Assembly (NCBI GenBank): GCA_005223375.1
Contig: RXOD01006070.1
Span: 1-11,401 of the forward strand
DNA from: Amoebophrya sp. AT5.2
Taxonomy: Eukaryota > Sar > Dinophyceae > Syndiniales > Amoebophryaceae
Direction of reading: 5' to 3'
DNA: 11,401 nt
The position numbers and the translations under genes were made by a program. The notes below the pieces were generated by a model. The model was not told the origin of the DNA. It saw nothing but the letters and a program-made list of their open reading frames with translations, and made no database searches. This document shows, piece by piece, positions 1 through 8,300 of this stretch (position 1 is the first letter of the stretch; each line of letters begins with the position of its first letter).

Positions 1-97
1 CTCTATGTGCACCTCTATTGTATTTTTAATTTCGGTTTCCGCTGACCCATCATCGATTTTCGCTATCAACCACAACGCAACTTACCGCTTTCTTCAG

Positions 98-314
98 GTA
101 TGACTTCGCGCATCGGCACCGCGGCAACCTGTCGGGTGGGAAGCGCGCCTTCACGTTACCGAAGACCGTGGACCGCAAAGCCCCTCTAAAGAAAACGAAG
201 GAAGTGCCAAATTGGGATACGCACACAAAACTCGCTGGATTGTACGTCCCAGCAGATGACAACCCGACGCTCCCGGGCCACGCCGTCACGCGAAACATGG
301 GCTATAACGCGTAA
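98..314 (+). CDS. 3'-terminal exon of an unrecognised protein (partial)
   Basis: The frame is open for 71 codons from 99 to a TAA at 312-314, followed at once by an in-frame TGA (315-317). It has no start codon of its own. It follows a good splice acceptor (pyrimidine-rich stretch ending CTTTCTTCAG at 97), with one exon base (98) completing a split codon, so I read it as a last exon. The peptide begins YDFAHRHRGNLSGGKR and ends in a Gly/His/Asn-containing tail (GHAVTRNMGYNA). It is hydrophilic and basic, with one Trp and no membrane segment. Codons are GC-rich at position 3 compared with the flanks, as in the two strong genes here. I do not recognise the family. The rest of the gene lies upstream of base 1, and bases 1-97 would be intron. 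The exon call rests on the acceptor, composition and protein-like sequence, not on homology. Confidence 0.5.
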
Positions 315-2003
315 TGAAAGCGCGAGTGCCAACTACAAGCCGACTCGTTTGTCTATACGTAAAAATGCACTGACCGTGGCCACCGCTTCGGTCTTTCGAC
401 GTATCTATAATTATGATCATGTTGTGGTGCCGCTACGGCGTACGGGGCCGCTACGGCGGCTGCCAAGACTATGACTATGCTTTTGCACAACGTTATCTAT
501 ATGATCTTGATCATGACTCGTAGACGCACACGCAGACGCAGCAAACGATCATAGTGAACGTCTTGCACCTGCTACCATGATCGTTTTCATTCATCACTCG
601 TATCAAACCTATCCTATCGCATGACTCGACGTCGACAGCCTGCTAGTAGACTGCTAGCAGCGATTGATCGTCGATGCAACCGAATTATATCTTACTTCAA
701 CTACCACGTTCGCGTCAAAATTTGCCTCTTAAAGATATTTATTGGTAATTGGAATCCCCGTAATATAAAAATGACGCCTCGATTCTGATTGGTGATGCTG
801 GTTCTTGCCGATTGCCCTACCCTTGTACTATACAATACCGATGTGTTGAACACACGAGCACGACCAGCACGTCGGAAGGCGCTTATCACATTCACGTAAA
901 TCCATTTGCTTCATGTTCATCTACTCAACTCTTCTCAAAGTTACACTTACGAGCTCTGGTCTCGTTCCCGCTTTCTAGAAACTCAACATAGGTAGCCGCT
1001 TGCGTGCTTTGCGATTGCAAATTTTGCAGTTTGTAGTTCTTCTAATTGTATTCACAGATCATGCGAAGATGAGCTTGAGATGCTCGTCTGCAGGCCGGGC
1101 TTGCTCGCGTTCACACACTGATTTTGGTTGCCTCGTCGCCACATCCAGACGAGGCTGTACCTTAGACTGATTCAGCAAGATGAGGACCGTGCCAGCCTCT
1201 GCGTTTGACACACGGAAGCCGAAACGGCAGCTGCGCGCTCGCGGAGGCAATAGATACGACAGATGAAGAAATCGAAACTGAGAGACAGAGAACTACGTAC
1301 AACTAGAAGTTCTGTTCAACAATACGATTCTTGAGGAATGCCCGGCCGAGCCATGTCAACCGCTAGGGACTTCCTCCAGTGCCAGTCGAACCACCCGCAT
1401 TCGGTGCGAGAGCTAGAGCTAGTTGCACAATAAACGCGGATCACTGCAGCTTGAGATTAAGTGCGGAAGTTGGAGTTGTGTCCGATGCTGATCAAACGAA
1501 AAATGGATGAGGTGTCAGAAACAGAATCGGTGTACTGAATCAATTTTATGATGTCGTGCGTCGAGGTATTTGCGTGCATCTCTCTTTCACAGGGCTTGGG
1601 GTTATCCAACCATCCATCCTTGGCGATCGACTGGTGAGACGTACTTATCTCGATTTTTCGACTGAGATCAGGAGAAACAACAAAAACTGCATTTCGTGAA
1701 AGACGAGCGGAAGATCATCTTTGTTACTAGCTTTTCATCGACGGCCGCTTCGCGTGCAAGGTGGCGGATGCTGCTACAAGTAGCCGCAGCTGCCCACCTG
1801 AAACTGAAGGGCACGCTACTAGAATGAACGCAACGGTCTACGTCCACAACTCGCTTCTGGCCATGCCAATGTCTACAGCCTGATGTGATTATGAATTTAA
1901 GACGCCTCGTCCATGAATTTGTGCGCCAGCTGCAGAAAGATAAAGACACGAAGCAAAAAATAGAACAAGAACAGCGAGGAAAACAAAAAGTATAAAATAT
2001 CAA
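315..2003. other. Long intergenic region, no convincing gene
   Basis: This AT-richer stretch lies between two + strand coding regions. It holds one copy of a 36-base dispersed repeat (441-476), short GATC/ATGATC-containing inverted repeats near 411-420 and 503-515, and only short open frames. The best of these is a 31-codon + strand frame at 1338-1433 (ATG, in-frame TGA just upstream, stop TAA; peptide starts MPGRAMSTARDFLQCQ). A 28-codon basic frame starts with ATG near 1180. Neither has enough support to be called a gene. The last 60-70 bases before 2004 are A/purine-rich and probably form the 5' leader of the next gene. An in-frame TAA at 1941-1943 separates them from any upstream coding exon. 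Confidence 0.5.
441..476 (+). repeat. 36-base dispersed repeat, copy A
   Basis: Bases 441-476 match 10331-10366 at 35 of 36 positions in the same orientation; the single difference is G444 against C10334. The core contains GCCGCTACGGCGGC, which can fold into a short GC hairpin, followed by TGCCAAGACTATGACT. The sub-motif CCGCTACGGCG also occurs just upstream at 430-440. A 36-base near-identity about 9.9 kb apart is far beyond chance, so this is a piece of a repeat family. Its nature (mobile element end, satellite fragment or shared 3' element) is unknown. Confidence 0.9.
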
Positions 2004-3242
2004 ATGGCGACACAAACCAACCTGAATAGCAGCAAGCGGTCGCGCAGCCGCGAGCGCAAGCAACAGCAGGGACGAGAAGTAGGCGGGAAGCCGAAGTTGA
2101 TTCCTTTGCCATCGCAACGGCGAGCACAAGGAGGCGACGCGGCAGCGCCGAGGACGAACGCAGGCGACATCAGCGGTGGCAGAAGCAGTCAATACAACGG
2201 TGGTTGGAACAACAGCAGCAGCAGTTGGAACAACAGCGACGAGAGCAGCTCTTGGAATAACTATCACCATGGAGGCTCGAGGTCATCTTCCTGGATAGCC
2301 GGGAATGATCAACACTACAACGGCTACAATTACAACGGCTACGGAGGGTCGTCAGCGTGGGGTGGCGGATCTGGATCCTCTTACGGTGGCTGGAGCAAGA
2401 AAAGCAACTCCGTCAGCAAGTCCAACGACAAGCACAAAAATCAGGGCGCGTCGTCATGGAAGAACAACCACAACAGCGGTTATTTAAACGGAGGAAACAA
2501 TAGTGGCTACGTTCGACACGACGGGGCGGGGTACAACTACAACCACGGCCCAGGAACAGGAGGAAGTAGCTACAAGTACTACAACAATGACAGTTACAAC
2601 AGTATGCCCGCCGGTGCATTGTCAAGTAACCCAAACTCGTTTGGGAAGAAGAACTGGGTTGCCGATTGGCTCGCCACTTCGAAGTTTGGGAATCCCGTGG
2701 CGGATCGGTTTCTTCCTCTGAAGACTCCGGTCGATCCCCACTTCGACTTCGCTATCGCAAAAGAAGACCGGTTTTCCTGCCTCGACTTCTTCCAGGCCAT
2801 GAATGCGGCGGGGCACGAAATCAGTGCGGTGGTGAACTTAACAGCGACGACCAAGTACTACTGCCAGACCAAGAACGCCGAGATAATAAAGCAGGACCCG
2901 AATCTCGGTGCCACCTGGGGCAAGGACGTCGAGTGGCTGCACTACATGATCCAGGGGCGGCAAGTACCGCCGATGCGGCAAGTTAACCAGGTGTTGAACA
3001 AGATTCACGCCCTGTTCGAGAAACACCCGGACAAGAAGGTGGCGATCCACTGTACGCACGGCGTGAATCGCACCGCGTTCTTCGTGATTGCATACCTATT
3101 GCGATACGGAGTGTACGAGGACCTGGAAGCGGCAAAAACGCACTTCGAGGAGCAACGGGGCGAAACGATGAAACGGGACTACTTGTCCGATGGATTGCAA
3201 GAGCTATTGCCACAGATATTGAAACTGAACCGGAAGAAGTGA
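2004..3242 (+). CDS. Cap-type RNA 5'-triphosphatase (DUSP11/Mce1-like cysteine phosphatase)
   Basis: This is a single-exon protein of 412 residues. The C-terminal half (about 215-412) matches the metal-independent RNA 5'-triphosphatase family of metazoan and plant capping enzymes and DUSP11/PIR1, which removes the gamma-phosphate from triphosphate RNA ends before capping or decay. Visible signatures are NPVADRFLPLKT (230-241), a VVNLTATTKYY strand (276-286), a GRQVP element as in PIR1, and the P-loop HCTHGVNRT (349-357) with catalytic Cys350 and Arg356. Residue 358 is Ala where relatives usually have Gly. Residues 1-210 are low complexity: a basic RSRSRERK start, then G/S/N/Y/W-rich runs with repeated WNN and SSYGGW-like units. 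No guanylyltransferase (KxDG) domain follows; the frame ends in TGA TGA. The start is the first ATG, with an in-frame stop at 1941. The family call is strong, but Mce1-type and PIR1-type function cannot be told apart here. Confidence 0.9.
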   Translation: MATQTNLNSSKRSRSRERKQQQGREVGGKPKLIPLPSQRRAQGGDAAAPRTNAGDISGGRSSQYNGGWNNSSSSWNNSDESSSWNNYHHGGSRSSSWIAGNDQHYNGYNYNGYGGSSAWGGGSGSSYGGWSKKSNSVSKSNDKHKNQGASSWKNNHNSGYLNGGNNSGYVRHDGAGYNYNHGPGTGGSSYKYYNNDSYNSMPAGALSSNPNSFGKKNWVADWLATSKFGNPVADRFLPLKTPVDPHFDFAIAKEDRFSCLDFFQAMNAAGHEISAVVNLTATTKYYCQTKNAEIIKQDPNLGATWGKDVEWLHYMIQGRQVPPMRQVNQVLNKIHALFEKHPDKKVAIHCTHGVNRTAFFVIAYLLRYGVYEDLEAAKTHFEEQRGETMKRDYLSDGLQELLPQILKLNRKK

Positions 3243-3532
3243 TGACTGATAATTTTTAACGAGGCTATATAGACAGCATCTTTTTTTTTCTTCGCTGTGA
3301 TTCAGTTATACGGAATACGAAAGTTCATGACGTTTTCCGCCTGGCCCTGGCGCGCTGCGGAATTGAGCGAGGCTATATATTCTGCTAGAGCAGAAATGTT
3401 GGAGGTCTGCCTCTTCTGCCGTGTTCTACTAGTACTCACTTTGTTCTTCTTGTTCTAGTTCTTGTTCGTACGGTACTCACTTTTGTGGCTCGTTAGCCGC
3501 CTCTGCGTGACGACGCCTCGCAGTCTTATGCT
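3243..3532 (+). other. 3' flank of the triphosphatase gene
   Basis: This non-coding stretch carries a 12-base direct repeat, CGAGGCTATATA, at 3260-3271 and again at 3368-3379 (108 bases apart). It also has a T9 run near 3282-3290 and a short hairpin TCTGCT-AG-AGCAGA at 3381-3394, right after the second repeat copy. No clear AATAAA polyadenylation signal is present. The repeat could be a 3'-end processing or promoter-proximal element, but that is inference. Confidence 0.45.
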
Positions 3533-3831
3533 ATGGATGGAACGCGGACGCGGTCGCCCTCGCCGGTTGTCACTCAATGGACGACGAGCAGCACGCCACG
3601 CTTACGCACCATCAGCAATTTGTGCAGAAGGACGGTCCTTTCCACGGCTCGTCCTCTTATCATGTTAGTTTTATTTGTTTCTATAATCTGCCGGGGCCAA
3701 CGGGTCTGGTTTTCTGCTAATTACCGAGGTCTATGTCGGGGTCTTCCAGAAAGGGAGGGACGGTGGCCGTGGCAGTGGCACCACCAAGGGCTTCTAGAAC
3801 CCCGAGCGCGAGCCCGACGAAAAAATTATAA
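3533..3831 (+). CDS. Candidate two-exon small gene, 70 residues (weak)
   Basis: An ATG at 3533 (G at -3 and +4) opens a frame, MDGTRTRSPSPVV..., to 3663. A possible 86-base intron runs from GTTAGT at 3664 to CTTCCAG at 3749. After removal the frame continues as IKGGTVAVAVAPPRASRTPS... to TAA at 3829-3831. The predicted protein is basic and rich in Ser, Pro, Thr and Arg, with no recognised domain. The same splice also joins a second frame (ATG 3577, stop TAG 3795-3797, 44 residues, ending in a Gly/Arg-rich stretch), so the correct frame, if any, is uncertain. Support comes only from the splice-like motifs and the continued open frame. It could equally be non-coding DNA upstream of the retroelement. 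Confidence 0.22.
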
Positions 3832-4084
3832 AACAAGTAGAAACTGTAAAGTGTAGAGCTCCGATCTTCTATTCTTACTCTTTACCACGTTTACATCTGC
3901 TGGCGATCATCAGTTGAGTCTGTCACTGTCCCATCTCAATCTCAGAAATTTATGGTGGCATTTGCAGCTGCTGGGATCCATGGATCTTTTTAAGTGGTTC
4001 GGGTTCCGTTCCGCAAGAACGAATATAAATTGTTCTTGTTCATGTATTAAAAGTTGGTTTGTGAAGTTTTCCCACTTCCATTAA
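3832..4084. other. Spacer upstream of the retroelement remnant
   Basis: This AT-rich stretch shows no supported gene. It contains a 7-bp inverted repeat (CAAGAAC / GTTCTTG) around 4015-4042. The degraded retroelement may begin here, but I see no recognisable reverse transcriptase or integrase residues. Confidence 0.4.
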
Positions 4085-4516
4085 TACACCTATCATTTCT
4101 ACCAATCCTTTCTCCCACTGGCTCTGATCGAGTCTTTTTTCTACTATCATCAGCCAGCTATTGATCTTGTCTCCGACTCCGTCTCACTAACGTATAGAAA
4201 TCTTCTGTATGAATCTAATCTTCACCATCGATCCACATATCAATTCGATTTCCAAATTCGATGTCACTCGGTCAAGGATCATGCGGGGGACATCCGTCAT
4301 GTGCCTGCGGGCCTTAACAGGGCCGATCCTTTGACTAAGCCAATGGGGAAACCAATGCTGGTGCTTCGCACAGCGACCCAGGAACCTCTTTCCGCACGGA
4401 AGAAGGATAGTGTCAAGAGGCTCTACCTCTATTGTTCTACAATGCGCGAATGCGGAACGCGCAACCGCGGGGGACGTCGGGGATGGAACGCGCAACCGCC
4501 AGCCGGCGGAAGTTGA
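4085..4516 (+). pseudogene. Retroelement RNase H C-terminal fragment
   Basis: A 143-codon frame without a start ATG is open from 4085 (preceded by TAA at 4082-4084) to TGA at 4514-4516. The peptide IRHVPAGLNRADPLTKPM (4292-4345) is the typical end of copia-type RNase H, where relatives show VP...N/Q-x-AD-x-LTK. A DSVSLTYRNLLYESN stretch upstream (about 4172-4216) fits the conserved DSxSL region. Everything before 4085, including the reverse transcriptase core, is absent or unreadable, so this is a broken copy. RNase H would degrade the RNA strand of the RNA:DNA hybrid during reverse transcription. About 55 C-terminal residues after the motif are low-quality and probably not conserved. Confidence 0.55.
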
Positions 4517-4533
4517 AACCTGGGGGGGGACCG

Positions 4534-4576
4534 GTTAACCTAGGGGGGAGGGACCGTTCCTCCCCCCTAGGTTAAC
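4534..4576. repeat. Perfect 18-bp inverted repeat (stem-loop)
   Basis: Arm 4534-4551 (GTTAACCTAGGGGGGAGG) is the exact reverse complement of 4559-4576, around a 7-base centre (GACCGTT). As RNA the stem can gain two more pairs (G-U, A-U), leaving a CCG triloop. GTTAAC occurs in both arms and a third time at 4579-4584. It sits just after the RNase H frame stop, inside the retroelement 3' region. Confidence 0.9.
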
Positions 4577-4911
4577 GTGTTAACCAGCAAACAGGTTTGT
4601 GACCCCGCTCATTAGGGAAACTGTGTGTAGTTGGCTTTCGGTCGTTTCCTCCCACGTCAATCCGCATCACCGGGCAGATTGATCTGGCAGCAGGGTGCCA
4701 GAGGGGTTTTTGGCGCGATAGAACATGTGACCGTAGCCATTGTGGGTTCTGGCTTTGGGGTCCGAATCGACTGAGTTGTGGGTGCTTGTGTCGACCCTGA
4801 CACGTGGACCGTTGGGTGGGGTTCTTCTCTGGTTTCGTGGTTTGGTGCCCTTCAGCATTCATCCACTGTGCGCTGATGTGTCAGCCAGGGGACTGCGCCA
4901 TCATTTCCAGT

Positions 4912-4922
4912 GAGGGGGGGAA
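4912..4922 (+). promoter_or_regulatory. Candidate polypurine tract of the retroelement
   Basis: GAGGGGGGGAA lies directly before TGTTG. In copia elements a G-rich polypurine tract resists RNase H, primes plus-strand synthesis and abuts the 3' LTR, which begins TGTT. Position and composition both fit. A second G-rich run at 4521-4528 is an alternative, but it is not followed by a convincing TG...CA block. Confidence 0.45.
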
Positions 4923-5168
4923 TGTTGCTGTAGATCATCAATTGACTATGACGAGATCGGAATGTGGTTCCTGCATAGTATCTGGCCTGCTGTTCCGTAT
5001 CGATGTCCAGGCGTATTTCTGTCATGACCAAACGTGAAACCATCTGACAGGATGAATAAAGTGGGCATTGGCTTTGGCCCCTAGGCCTAGACTAGATCTG
5101 TTAAGTAGCACCTTAGGGCGATTCTTCTATTCAGAAAAATCCTGTGGCTATCTAGCAGTGTTCTAACA
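4923..5168 (+). mobile_element. Candidate 3' LTR, 246 bp
   Basis: The segment starts TGTTG right after the polypurine tract and ends CTAACA, giving TGTT...AACA inverted ends and the TG...CA boundaries typical of LTRs. It contains GATGAATAAAG (5051-5061), with an AATAAA-type signal. The partner 5' LTR is not in the window, so length and ends are unverified. It ends 134 bases before the first ATG of the helicase gene and lies in the same orientation. Confidence 0.35.
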
Positions 5169-5266
5169 GTCGATCTCCCCTTGCTTCGTACTTTTTTAAT
5201 TCCTCAATCTGAAAGATAGAATAGAACCATCGCCACTTGTTGTCTTTCTTTTCCGCTACCGCAACA

Positions 5267-5302
5267 GCTTCCTCGCGCAGCAATAGCAGAACAAGCCCGA
5301 TA
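5267..5302 (+). promoter_or_regulatory. 5' leader of the helicase gene with a possible splice acceptor
   Basis: A pyrimidine-rich tract (CTTGTTGTCTTTCTTTTCCG, 5236-5255) leads to CAACAG ending at 5267, 36 bases before the ATG at 5303. It could be a trans-splicing (spliced-leader) acceptor or the end of an intron from an unseen upstream exon. An in-frame TAG at 5222-5224 rules out simple coding extension upstream. No spliced-leader sequence itself can be seen in genomic DNA. Confidence 0.25.
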
Positions 5303-8300
5303 ATGAGGATGAGCACGAAAGAGAAGCTGGAGCAAGCTTTCAAGTTGAAGCTGGAGGCTGAAGGTGACTTCCTGCAGCAGGTGAATGTCGGTGTCAAATC
5401 TTCCGAAGAGCCGAAGTGGAAGAAGGTGAGAACTCGTTTTTCCCAAGACGGCGTCGGTCGAAAAAAATGGGCGGAAGTGCACAAGACCAACATCGTTGCC
5501 GAAGCGGTGTCCGATTGTCGGGATTTTTTGCGGCCTCGGGCGGAATTCCGTGTCATGGAAAACGCTCCAAAGCAGGCCGCGGGATCTGCTGGCTATTTCG
5601 TTGCGGAGCGGGTTGGAGATTCTGCTGGTTCGGTGGAGGAATGGCACCAGAATACAATCGACGCGGCAGAATACTTCCTGCGCGAAACGGAAAGCGGGGA
5701 GATCTGGTACTTTTTAAGAGAGGAGGGTATACGTCTGGCTTTCGCACTTTCATGCATGTGAGTTTAGCTTCGCGCTTCAGCTTCCAAACGTGTGGCTGCG
5801 AGTTCTGGCGGTGCTATCTCTGACGTCCCCATCGGAGACGACCGCAAAGTGTTCTTTTAGAATGAGCCTCGTTCTAAGTACGTAGATGTAGAAGATAGAA
5901 GATAGAACTAAGGGTAGAGGTAGACATAGAACAAGAAGGCGTTGCATGGATTTGCTTGTGTTGTTTTCATTTTATGAAATTAAAATAAAAATTGTCGTAT
6001 AATAAATCCCACCACACTCACAACGACCACGACCAGGCTGATGACGGATGTGAAGTGCGGTCCTGAACACTACAAGGAGGGTGACCAGCTGAAAGTTGTC
6101 GGAGGCCCCTTCGAAGCCGAGCATATGGACACGAAAGCAACGTTCGTCGTTACGGCAAACATGAAATGCAGCGTGGGGGAAGTCGACGTCGAGCAGGTAG
6201 CTGTAGCTCCTCGTCTTCCTCCTGGCCGCGTAAAAATGTTTGACACGCCTACGCCAAAGCTGCGGGAAAACAAAATCACCATGTTCAAAGTGGAAGATGC
6301 AGCTGGCAAGGCTTGCTACCTGCGGGCGACCCCGGAGATCTGCAAGAATCATCTGCGGCCGGTGGTCGGCCCGGTGTGGGTGCGCGCTCGTGGCCCGGCG
6401 GTCGTGATCAAAAAGTCCTCCTCGTCGAAAAGCGCCATTTTCAGCACACCGGGGATGGAAAAGTGTGTGAAGACGTCGAACAAGGATATGCTTGGGAAGC
6501 GCTTTCAGGTGCTCACTCTTGCTAAGGACTACCTGGCTCGCTTCGGTGCCGCGACGCGCGTCGGTGCGGGTGAGTGTGAGCAAAAAGTGTCCTCCGCGCT
6601 GATGCGCGCCGTGCTTGATCCGGGGCAGCAGGAAGAAGGCACCTGCGAGATTGCCACCGTGCACCCCGGTGATTTCCCGTCCAACGCTGAGCAGAAGAGG
6701 CTGGTAACTTCTCTGGGAAACAGCCGCATTACGGTCGCGCAGGGACCGCCAGGCACGGGCAAAAGTACCACGATCTACCACATCGTGAACGCGCTGGGGC
6801 AGGAGTATGACGGGAGTAGTGCGGCTCTGGTGACTTGCGTGACAAACACAGCCATCAATTCAATCGTAGAAAAACTGAAGGAATGCGAGGGAAAGGGCGT
6901 CTTTTCTTTAGTTCTGGGGAACAAGGATCGCGTGGGGACGGACGCGGCGATGTTTTTGCTGGACGAGAAGGCGAAGCGTGACGATGTGATCTTGATAACG
7001 GAGGTGCTGCGGAGTAAGCTGGAAGGCGAGTACACGCGACCCAAAGTAGCCGCGATGTTGGACGAAGATTCGCTTTCCGAAAAGTTTGTCCCGAAGAAGG
7101 AGGTCCAAGATGAGCTGCAGAAGCTGTGGAAGAGAGTGGAAAGTAAGGTTGAGGCGGATCTCCTCGAATTCGACGGGCCGGAGTTGGAAACGCGTTTGGG
7201 CCGAAAATCAAAACTCAGCATGGACGACCTTGTGCGCCGTGCGGACCGCCTGTACCGACCATTTTTTTGGAAAATCGCCTTGTCCTCCTTTCCTCTTTGC
7301 TACTTAAGTACTTATCTTCTGTCGAGTGTTTTTGAGTATTTCTTTGGTTGACATCAAAAACTCTGCGCCTGCACTATTCTACTGACAGACTTCCACCCGT
7401 GCTACTTACTGTACAGACGTCTCTCGGACCGTTGGCGACAAGAATGTCACACTCACAACAGCAGGAACAGGTCAACTAAACACACAACGCTTCGGGGGGC
7501 GGTCTCCACCTATTCGTACTGATTTCTTTGACTTTCGCAAAAATGGCTTCTGAAAAACTAAAACACGAACACGAACAGCTGCCAGTGGGCGCGAGCCTCC
7601 GCGAGGAAGCGCATCGTGTCGAAGACGACGTGCTTTCTTTTCACGATCGCGAGCGGATATCGGATGCAACAGCTTACGAATGAGTTTCAGGATTACATGC
7701 CCGAGACGATGCTCGCCATCCTCGACGAAGCCGGCGCCACCGCTGAGAGCTATGCGCCGATGCTCCTCGGTACGACTTTTACGTTGTCTTTGTACGTAAA
7801 GGATTCCTGCGTATACGAAGGAATCCCGGCTACACGCTATAGCCATAGCGTTTCTTCGAAACTAAAATATATAAAAGGACCATCCCGCGCGGCTGCGCGG
7901 GGCTGTGCGCGGGTGGACATCTACCGATTGACTCTCTACAACAAAGTCCAAAGCATTGGCATTCTCCTGACCAAGCAAACCCGTCCCCAATTTCGGCGGA
8001 GAAAGTTTGCTAAAATGGCCGGCCCAGGCACGGACTGAATGTAACATGAACATGATTGAAGATGCGACGTATTGTTTCCGGATAATCCCATATCAAAAAA
8101 CTATATCTCACAGAGACCGGAGTGAAGAATCTTGTGCTGTTGGGCGATACGATGCAGCTCAGGCCGCTGGTTAAGGGCGAGCCGCCGGAGGAGGCGCAAG
8201 TCGACCGCTCGCTGATGGAACGCTGTTGCCATGCGGGTGCGGCCCAGCTGATGCTCAAGGAACAATACCGGATGCCGGAGGTGATTTGCAATGTTGTCTC

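Larger units (their letters stand above)
4085..5168 (+). mobile_element. 3' remnant of an LTR retrotransposon (Ty1/copia-like)
   Basis: In order, the segment holds an RNase H C-terminal remnant (4085-4516), a perfect inverted repeat (4534-4576), about 330 bases of untranslated or decayed sequence, a polypurine tract (4912-4922) and a candidate 3' LTR (4923-5168). This order matches the 3' end of a copia-type element on the + strand. No 5' LTR, gag, protease, integrase or reverse transcriptase core is in the window, so the copy is 5'-truncated or heavily decayed. The left limit is only the point where the open frame begins, not a mapped junction. Confidence 0.5.

Noticed and set aside
1991..2000. 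TATAAAATAT as a TATA box
   Set aside because: It ends four bases before the ATG at 2004, too close to serve as a promoter for that start, and it is in A/T-rich leader sequence.
1668..2270. 200-codon open frame on the - strand
   Set aside because: Its 3' third is antisense to the low-complexity start of the triphosphatase gene, and the rest is low-quality Ser/Cys/Phe-rich sequence with no domain. It is a by-product of repetitive composition.
3995..4010. tRNA B-box-like sequence (GGTTCGGGTTCC)
   Set aside because: There is no A box, no pairing acceptor stem and no anticodon arm around it.
4572..4862. Open frames on both strands between RNase H and the LTR
   Set aside because: They are short and overlapping, with no family resemblance. 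They are best explained as retroelement 3' untranslated or decayed sequence.
5972..6781. 269-codon open frame on the - strand
   Set aside because: It lies antisense to helicase exon 2, whose frame codes for recognisable motifs including Walker A. Long antisense frames are expected opposite GC3-rich genes.
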